DNA of 9,649 bases from a bacterium. Lineage in GTDB: Bacteria; Fidelibacterota; Marinisomatia; Marinisomatales; Marinisomataceae. Location of the stretch: assembly GCA_023255095.1 (NCBI GenBank), contig JALRJJ010000011.1:1-9649 (forward strand), in the 5' to 3' direction. The translations under genes were made by a program, and so were the position numbers. This document shows, one piece after another, positions 4,919 to 9,649 of this stretch. Position 1 is the first letter of the stretch. Each line of letters begins with the position of its first letter. The notes under the pieces are model-generated. The model saw nothing but the letters and a program-made list of their open reading frames with translations, did not search any database and was not told the DNA's origin.

Positions 4919-7279
4919 TTATTCTTCTGAAGAACTTTCTGTTTCTTCTTTCTTTTTGCGAGCTTTTTGCATTGGATTTTCAGATCCACCCCATCCGCTT
5001 GATTCTCTTTTATAGACTTCAAATAACGTAGGAGTTTTTCGATGTGGCCAGTAATTATTGGACTTATCAGTATCCGCCAGTTCATTCTTTGAATCAAAAA
5101 TTATCTCTTTTACAGGTTTTTCTGTTCTGAAGACTTTGGATACTGTATCTCTATTAAATCTCCATATTTCTACAGGAATTTTGATGATATCGCTAGTATC
5201 GTCTTCGTAAACCATTTCAAAAATAAGTGGCATTACTAGACCGCCAATATTTTTGAATGTAATATGATAAAAATTATCATCACGTGTAACCAAAGATCTT
5301 TCTTCATCAGATAAATCATTTAAAAAAGTCTCATATTTTTCAATATCTTTTTCTGAGACTTCGTACGGATCATAAGTATCATAAAAATCACGGGTATCTG
5401 GGTCTCGCTCTGCGTAGGTTTGATCAATATCTTCTAAATCTAAGATAGCAGTTCTAGTATTATTTTTTGCTTCTTCTTGAGCGCTCTTTTCTGCAGACTG
5501 TTGCTCTCTTGGATCTAGTTCCAATTTAAACCAATCCACAGATTCAATCGAAATATCTACATGGTCGTTACTAAAAAACCAACCTCTCCAGAACCAATCT
5601 AAATCGGTTCCAGAAGCATTCTCCATAATTCTAAAGAAATCTGTTGGGGTTGGGTGCTTAAACATCCAAGTTCTTGAATATTCTTTAAATGCAAAATCGA
5701 ATAGCTCTCTACCCATAATTGTATCTCTTAAAATATTCAGAGCTAACGCTGGTTTTCCGTATGCATTAGGACCAAATTGATAAATCGATTCGGAATTAGT
5801 CATAATTGGCATAATGTTTGATTTATCACCCTTCATGTAATTAACAATATATTGGATGCTGCGAGTTGGATGAAATAATTCTCTATCCCAGGCTCTTCCC
5901 GCTAATTCATCCATAAAAGAATTTAGACCTTCATCCATCCAAGTCCACTGTCTTTCATCAGAATTAACAATCATTGGGAACCAATTGTGGCCTACTTCAT
6001 GAATAATAACCCCTATTAAACCTCTCTTCGTCCATTCTGAATATGTTCCATCTTCTTCAGGTCGATAACCATTAAAAGATAGCATTGGGTATTCCATCCC
6101 CATTCGATCAATATGCGCTGAAATAGCTACAGGGTATGGATAATCAAAGGTATAATTTGAATAGTATTCAAGTGTATGAGCAACGCTCTTAGTTGAGTAT
6201 TGTCCCCAGAGTGGATTTGCCTCATTAGGATAATAAGACATTGCCATAACAGTGCGATCACCGATTTTAACACCCATTGCATCCCAAATATATTTTCTAG
6301 AAGTTGCAAAGGCATAATCTCTTACGTTTTCTGCTTTGAAATGCCAAGTTTTGGTAGCATCTGATTTTTCTTGTTCATTTTCAAGAGCCTCCTCAGCTGT
6401 AACAATTTCTATTGGCTCTGAGGCAGTCTCTGCTTCATCCAATCTGGACATTTGTTCTCTAGTTAAAACCTGCATTGGATTTTGAAGAACTCCAGTGGCA
6501 CCTAATACAAAATCTTCTGGAACCGTAATTTTTACATCGTAATCCCCGAAGATTAGAGTGAATTCTCCTCTTCCTAAGAATTGTTTGTTTTGCCAACCAT
6601 AAACATCGTTGTACATACACATTCTTGGAAAAAATTGAGAAATGGTATAAATATAATTATCGTCTTCTTCAAAATATTCATAACCTGAACGTCCACCATC
6701 CTTGATATGATCATTAATATTATACCACCATTTTATTTTAAATCGATAGGATTCTCCTGGTTTAATCGGTTTGGGTACATCAATACGCATCATGGTGCGA
6801 TTGATGACATACGGAATATCTCGATTATAAGAATCTTTAACATGTTCTATTTTGAATCCGCCGTCAAAATCTCTATAAAAGTTTTGCAAATCACGCATAG
6901 AAATAGATTCGCCTATCACCATCTTTTCATTTCCTCTTTGAGCAGAAAGATTGCCTGTAGATTGAACTTTATAAGTATCCGAATCTAAGGCGCGCACATT
7001 TTGATCTAACTGCATCCAAAGATAGTTTAACTGATCTGGAGAATTATTATGAAAGGTAATTGTTTCTTCTCCATATAATCTTTGATTTTCATCATCTAAA
7101 GTCAATTCCATATCATAATCAGCTTCTTGTTGCCAATACTCATGGCCTGGATATCCAGCAGCTGTACGATAGGTATTAGGAGTCGTGATATCTTCATTTA
7201 ATTGTTTGAACTTATCTTCATTTACTTGGGCATTCAATGCTATAGTAAGAGAAAGTAAGATTAAAAAATATTTTTTCAT
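4919..7279 (-). CDS. Secreted M1-family zinc metallopeptidase
   Basis: Zinc peptidase of the M1 (gluzincin) family, probably an exported aminopeptidase that trims peptides. It has 786 residues from the chosen start. Signal peptide 1-17 (MKKYFLILLSLTIALNA). The N-terminal beta domain is interrupted by an acidic, low-complexity stretch at about 274-310. The substrate-binding loop reads GMEYP (394-398) instead of GAMEN. The zinc site is HEVGH (427-431) with the third ligand Glu450 in WMDEG, giving the expected 18-residue spacing. Y507 in NAYGKPALAL is the likely catalytic Tyr. A second charged, low-complexity stretch precedes the C-terminal beta region, and the tail is KKKEETESSSEE. The reading frame extends to 7405, but AAAGGA lies five bases before the ATG at 7279, and only this start gives a proper signal peptide. 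It heads a two-gene unit with the DUF6702-like gene. Confidence 0.93.
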   Translation of the reverse strand: MKKYFLILLSLTIALNAQVNEDKFKQLNEDITTPNTYRTAAGYPGHEYWQQEADYDMELTLDDENQRLYGEETITFHNNSPDQLNYLWMQLDQNVRALDSDTYKVQSTGNLSAQRGNEKMVIGESISMRDLQNFYRDFDGGFKIEHVKDSYNRDIPYVINRTMMRIDVPKPIKPGESYRFKIKWWYNINDHIKDGGRSGYEYFEEDDNYIYTISQFFPRMCMYNDVYGWQNKQFLGRGEFTLIFGDYDVKITVPEDFVLGATGVLQNPMQVLTREQMSRLDEAETASEPIEIVTAEEALENEQEKSDATKTWHFKAENVRDYAFATSRKYIWDAMGVKIGDRTVMAMSYYPNEANPLWGQYSTKSVAHTLEYYSNYTFDYPYPVAISAHIDRMGMEYPMLSFNGYRPEEDGTYSEWTKRGLIGVIIHEVGHNWFPMIVNSDERQWTWMDEGLNSFMDELAGRAWDRELFHPTRSIQYIVNYMKGDKSNIMPIMTNSESIYQFGPNAYGKPALALNILRDTIMGRELFDFAFKEYSRTWMFKHPTPTDFFRIMENASGTDLDWFWRGWFFSNDHVDISIESVDWFKLELDPREQQSAEKSAQEEAKNNTRTAILDLEDIDQTYAERDPDTRDFYDTYDPYEVSEKDIEKYETFLNDLSDEERSLVTRDDNFYHITFKNIGGLVMPLIFEMVYEDDTSDIIKIPVEIWRFNRDTVSKVFRTEKPVKEIIFDSKNELADTDKSNNYWPHRKTPTLFEVYKRESSGWGGSENPMQKARKKKEETESSSEE

Positions 7280-7317
7280 CTTTATCCTTTTTTTTGCCTG
7301 AGAAACCAATGTAGCAT

Positions 7318-7325
7318 CAAATATA
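7318..7325 (-). promoter_or_regulatory. Possible -7/-10 promoter element for the M1 gene
   Basis: Read on the minus strand, TATATTTG matches the TAnnTTTG element known for Bacteroidota primary sigma factor promoters, at a spacing that would give a leader of about 30 bases before the ATG at 7279. I do not see a convincing -33 TTG at the usual distance, so this is tentative. It overlaps a TATAAT on the opposite strand. Confidence 0.25.
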
Positions 7326-7327
7326 AT
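7322..7327 (+). promoter_or_regulatory. Possible -10 element (TATAAT) for the EthD-YiiX-YwaF operon
   Basis: A perfect TATAAT lies 51 bases before the ATG of the EthD-like gene. The nearest -35-like sequence, TTGCCT at 7294-7299, is 22 bases upstream, longer than the standard sigma-70 spacer. It overlaps the minus-strand candidate element, so the two promoters may be back to back or only one may be real. AT-rich sequence makes chance matches likely. Confidence 0.25.
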
Positions 7328-7349
7328 TGTTGTAAATAAAAAAAAGATG

Positions 7350-7376
7350 GTATCTTTAGATACGGAGGAAAGATAC
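7350..7376 (+). promoter_or_regulatory. Possible leader hairpin with alternative pairing around the EthD ribosome-binding site
   Basis: GTATCT (7350-7355) can pair with AGATAC at 7358-7363 or with a second AGATAC at 7371-7376. The strong ribosome-binding site GGAGGA (7364-7369), nine bases before the ATG, lies between the two AGATAC copies. The first pairing leaves the site free; the second puts it in the hairpin loop. The near pairing has only a two-base loop, so it is more plausible as a DNA dyad (operator-like) than as RNA. Function is speculative. Confidence 0.3.
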
Positions 7377-7378
7377 TC

Positions 7379-7714
7379 ATGGTAAAAAAAATACTTTTTA
7401 TACAAAACAGAACAGGAATTAAGCGATCAAATTTTTTTGATCATTGGGAAAATATCCATGCTCCTCATATGGTCAAAGTACTGCAACCATTAAAATATGT
7501 TCTCACTTTTTTCGAAGAAGATATTGAAAATGGATGCTGCGGAATGGCAGAACTTTGGTTCAACTCTGAACAAGATTACCAAAATGCTATGGAAAAAAGA
7601 AAGACTGAATTTGGAATGTCTGATAATTGGCATGACGTGGCAAAAGCCTGGCCCGACCCTGATCGGTATGAATACACAGGGAAAGAAATCGTTATTTTAG
7701 ATCAACCTAAATGA
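7379..7714 (+). CDS. EthD-like (dimeric alpha/beta barrel) protein
   Basis: Small cytosolic protein of 111 residues resembling the EthD/Dabb-type ferredoxin-like barrel. The N-terminal strand (KKILFIQNRTG) is followed by NFFDHWENIHAPHM (18-31), matching the F..hW...HaP helix motif of EthD proteins. PLKYVLTFFEED then forms a second strand and GMAELWFNSEQDY a third. Relatives were found near cytochrome P450 ether-degradation genes, and others are small-molecule-binding or oxygenase-like barrels; no cofactor site can be read here. GGAGGA nine bases before the ATG gives a strong start, and the gene leads a three-gene operon whose next start overlaps its stop (ATGA). The fold assignment is moderately secure; the substrate is unknown. 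Confidence 0.68.
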   Translation: MVKKILFIQNRTGIKRSNFFDHWENIHAPHMVKVLQPLKYVLTFFEEDIENGCCGMAELWFNSEQDYQNAMEKRKTEFGMSDNWHDVAKAWPDPDRYEYTGKEIVILDQPK

Positions 7715-8385
7715 TAACCCGAAACGTCTTTTTTATTGGAATGGCGGGGTTTTTCTTGCTGTACCTTAACCTATTCTTTAGAGAAGTACCATCTGAATTC
7801 CAATTTGAAAGAGGTGATCTTCTTTTTCAAGATTTAGATTGTGGCCCACCTTGCGATGCTATTGAAGCAGTAACCGTTGGATATCAAAATGCGAATCTTT
7901 CGCATTGCGCTATTATTAGTTCTGTTGGTCCAAATTTGCAAGATATTATTGTTATTGAGTCCATTGGTAATGAAGTGGAGGAAATTTCATTGAAAGAATT
8001 TTTAGATCGTAGTCCGAAAGTACTTATAGGAAGATTAAAAAATGAGCATCAATCCTTGATTGGACCAGCATTAAATTTTATTGAAACACTTTTAGGGAAA
8101 CCCTATGATTTCATTTATAGTTTAGAAAATGATTCTTATTATTGTTCTGAAATCATTTATGAAGGATTGAAATATGCAGATGCTTCCAATACCATTTTCT
8201 CAGTTCAGCCCATGACCTTTAAACAACCTTCAAGTAAAGAATTTTTTCCTATATGGGTCAACTACTATAGAGATTTAAACCACCGCATACCGGAGGGAGA
8301 ATTAGGTTTAAATCCTGGGAGCATGTCTAGGTCAAACGAAATTGATATTATCTATATGTACCAAAAACCAAGTGGAATGAAATAA
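7711..8385 (+). CDS. YiiX-like permuted papain-fold cysteine hydrolase, membrane-anchored
   Basis: Probable cysteine hydrolase or transferase of the permuted NlpC/P60 (YiiX/YebB-like) group, whose members include peptidases, amidases and lipid acyltransferases. It has 224 residues. An N-terminal hydrophobic helix (about 5-22) looks like an uncleaved anchor, placing the enzyme on the outer face of the membrane. The domain opens with RGDLLFQDLDCGPPCDAIEA (34-53). The catalytic His is in LSHCAII (H65), and the catalytic Cys follows it in YYCSEIIYEGL (C145), the order diagnostic of the permuted fold. E83 in VIESIG may be the third polar residue. C44 and C48 form an extra CxxxC pair. It starts inside the EthD stop codon and its stop overlaps the next ATG by one base, so the three genes are translated together. 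Substrate unknown. Confidence 0.82.
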   Translation: MITRNVFFIGMAGFFLLYLNLFFREVPSEFQFERGDLLFQDLDCGPPCDAIEAVTVGYQNANLSHCAIISSVGPNLQDIIVIESIGNEVEEISLKEFLDRSPKVLIGRLKNEHQSLIGPALNFIETLLGKPYDFIYSLENDSYYCSEIIYEGLKYADASNTIFSVQPMTFKQPSSKEFFPIWVNYYRDLNHRIPEGELGLNPGSMSRSNEIDIIYMYQKPSGMK

Positions 8386-9071
8386 TGTATCCAGAATATT
8401 TAACTCATCACTACATTATTACGCTAATCATGTTCTTGGTTTGGATAGGGGTATATTTTTTCGGCCAAAAAGCCAATGATCAACAAATCAAATCATTCAC
8501 TTGGCTTCTAATTTTTCTCAGTTTAGGACAAGAAATTTTCGACTTTGGACTAAGAATCTATGATTCTTCCAGAGGGCTTTATGATTTTTCGCTAACCAAA
8601 GAACTTCCCTTACATCCCTGTCATTTCGCTTATTTTGCTTCTTTATTAGCAATGTACACAAAAAAAGAGTCTTACTTTTATATCGCTTACTTTTTTGGAA
8701 TGTCGGGTGCCTTTATGGGGATTGTTACTCCTGGAGCAGATACGATATACAATATATCGAGCAATCTTACAGCACATTTTCAACATAGTATTATTATCTT
8801 AAATCTTGCCTGGTGTCTCTCAGCGTTCCAAATGCGTTGCACCAAAGAATCAATCTTTTTTGCCTTCAAAGTTTTGAACCTGTTGATTGTTCCTATCTTT
8901 ATCTATAATTATTTGACTGGAGAAAATTTCTTTTTTTTAAGGGAAGCACCAGCTTTATTAGTTTACAATCCTCTTTTGCCAACTACAGTCTGGCCATGGT
9001 ATATTTTCTGGATTGAAATGATATTTATCCCATATTGTTATCTTATTTATTTGCCAGTTAAAAAGGGCTAA
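8385..9071 (+). CDS. TIGR02206/YwaF-like integral membrane protein
   Basis: Polytopic membrane protein of unknown function, 228 residues with about six or seven hydrophobic helices. It matches the pattern I know for the TIGR02206 (B. subtilis YwaF) family: ELPLHPCHFAYFA (73-85), the helix YFFGMSGAFMGIVTP (102-116), HFQHS with His131 and His134, NYLTGENFFFLREAP (175-189) and WPWYIFWIEM (203-212). Conserved polar and aromatic residues within helices suggest an enzyme or transporter rather than a structural protein, but this is inference. Its ATG shares one base with the YiiX-like stop (TAATG). The 3' end overlaps the convergent nuclease gene by four bases. Confidence 0.8.
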   Translation: MYPEYLTHHYIITLIMFLVWIGVYFFGQKANDQQIKSFTWLLIFLSLGQEIFDFGLRIYDSSRGLYDFSLTKELPLHPCHFAYFASLLAMYTKKESYFYIAYFFGMSGAFMGIVTPGADTIYNISSNLTAHFQHSIIILNLAWCLSAFQMRCTKESIFFAFKVLNLLIVPIFIYNYLTGENFFFLREAPALLVYNPLLPTTVWPWYIFWIEMIFIPYCYLIYLPVKKG

Positions 9072-9090
9072 AAATCTAGTCTTTCAACTG
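9055..9090. repeat. Nested inverted repeat centred on the convergent YwaF/nuclease stop codons
   Basis: CAGTT (9055-9059) pairs with AACTG (9086-9090). Inside it AAAG (9062-9065) pairs with CTTT (9081-9084), and CTA (9068-9070) pairs with TAG (9077-9079) around a six-base loop. Small internal loops separate the segments. The centre contains both overlapping stop codons. Being a dyad, it can fold in either transcript and could serve as a bidirectional terminator or transcript-end protector. There is no T-run downstream on either strand, and the stem is interrupted, so support is modest. Confidence 0.35.
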
Positions 9091-9649
9091 CGTCCAAATA
9101 AATACATTGATGACATTCTGCATTATAAGAAGGGATTTCTTCTTGTTGCAAGCAGTGATACATTTCAGCTATGAGCGGGTTTATCCAACTAGTATCCAAA
9201 TTAAATGAAACTAGTGATCGACGAAAAACCATTTTTGTTCCTAGGTGAGGCTGACCAGCGTCTCCATTATAGTAAAGTAAATATCCGAGCTCTGAAACTG
9301 GGAAACCATTTTGTTGTAATAACCAGCTGTAAATTTCTAATTGCCTTTTATAGCCCTCGCCATTATCATAAACATCAGAAGGATTCACAATCTCCGAAGT
9401 TTTGGCGGTAGCTTTAAAATCAATCACCACAAGTTGATCTTTTTCATCCACCATGATATCATCAACTCCTCCATACAATAGAAAGTTGTGTTTTTCATCC
9501 AGATATTGAATTCCATGGAAGGCATTTTGCCATTTTTCAATGTCTGGATGATGAAAAGGTTTAATATCTAAACCATTTTCAGTAAAAATACCATGGGGGC
9601 GATTTTCTTTTCTGCAAAAATCCATTTCTTTTTTCAGCAAAGAATCCAC
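9068..9649 (-). CDS. PD-(D/E)XK nuclease, 3' part (5' end outside window)
   Basis: Probable DNA nuclease of the PD-(D/E)XK superfamily, nearest in style to the RecB/AddB/Cas4-type domain (PDDEXK_1). 193 residues are visible. The frame is open to the window edge, and the GTG at the edge is unlikely to be the true start. The metal-binding core is YGGVDDIMVD (D63/D64) then VVIDFKAT (Asp77, Lys79), followed by YKRQLEIYSWLL with the Q103..Y107 motif typical of RecB-like nucleases. Near the C-terminus C179 and C182 form CHQC, reminiscent of part of the four-cysteine iron-sulfur cluster of Cas4 and AddB, but a complete set would need more cysteines. No cas genes or recBCD/addAB partners are visible, so DNA repair or a stand-alone role is as likely as anything else. 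Confidence 0.85.
   Translation of the reverse strand: MDSLLKKEMDFCRKENRPHGIFTENGLDIKPFHHPDIEKWQNAFHGIQYLDEKHNFLLYGGVDDIMVDEKDQLVVIDFKATAKTSEIVNPSDVYDNGEGYKRQLEIYSWLLQQNGFPVSELGYLLYYNGDAGQPHLGTKMVFRRSLVSFNLDTSWINPLIAEMYHCLQQEEIPSYNAECHQCIYLDAVERLDF

Noticed and set aside
6707..6988. 93-codon open frame on the plus strand within the M1 gene, and similar frames at 3209-3430, 3556-3765 and 9205-9411
   Set aside because: Each is a shadow of a strongly supported gene in another frame, with no ribosome-binding site or recognisable family pattern.
7280..7405. N-terminal extension of the M1 reading frame by 42 codons
   Set aside because: It would run through the putative promoters and into the divergent EthD gene and hide the signal peptide; the ATG at 7279 has a good ribosome-binding site.
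9068..9649. Calling the nuclease Cas4 as part of a CRISPR locus
   Set aside because: No repeats or cas genes are visible, only two clustered cysteines are seen, and the N-terminus is missing.

Overview
The window is a gene-dense, AT-rich stretch of bacterial chromosome with no mobile element, RNA gene, CRISPR array or phage gene visible. Signal peptides ending in -SQ or -AQ, a secreted M1 peptidase of the HEVGH/GMEYP type, a DUF6702-like protein and a YiiX-type papain-fold protein carrying the LDCGPPCDAIEAVT motif point to the Bacteroidota/FCB neighbourhood. Clear Shine-Dalgarno sequences before several genes are unusual for true Bacteroidota. A related FCB lineage such as Marinimicrobia (Neomarinimicrobiota) is therefore at least as likely. 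This placement is inference from gene style, not from a phylogenetic marker.

Layout: the strand switches at every transcription unit. (1) + 3' part of a glutathione peroxidase (1-389). (2) - ZIP-family zinc permease (395-1195). (3) + DUF3147-like membrane protein and a secreted lipocalin (1234-2098). (4) - operon dcd, yidD, NicO-type nickel/cobalt permease (3552 down to 2095). (5) + lgt (3611-4453). (6) - M1 metallopeptidase followed by a DUF6702-like secreted protein (7279 down to 4443). (7) + three overlapping genes: EthD-like protein, YiiX-like cysteine hydrolase, TIGR02206/YwaF-like membrane protein (7379-9071). (8) - 3' part of a PD-(D/E)XK nuclease (9649 down to 9068). No gap exceeds 99 bases.

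Functionally most of this is envelope and housekeeping work: lipoprotein maturation (Lgt), membrane protein insertion (YidD), divalent metal traffic (ZIP uptake, NicO export), peroxide or lipid-peroxide defence (GPx), lipid carriage (lipocalin), extracellular peptide digestion (M1), and dUTP supply (Dcd). The least understood part is the EthD/YiiX/YwaF cassette, whose three genes are joined by stop/start overlaps. It is the best candidate here for an undescribed functional unit.

The most distinctive non-coding features are structural. All four convergent gene pairs abut or overlap by 4 to 11 bases, leaving no room for ordinary terminators, and two of those junctions contain nested or tandem inverted repeats within the coding ends. 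A separate, perfect 11-bp hairpin lies inside the first codons of the DUF6702-like gene, just after the M1 stop. I see no convincing evidence of a defence system or of horizontally acquired DNA.
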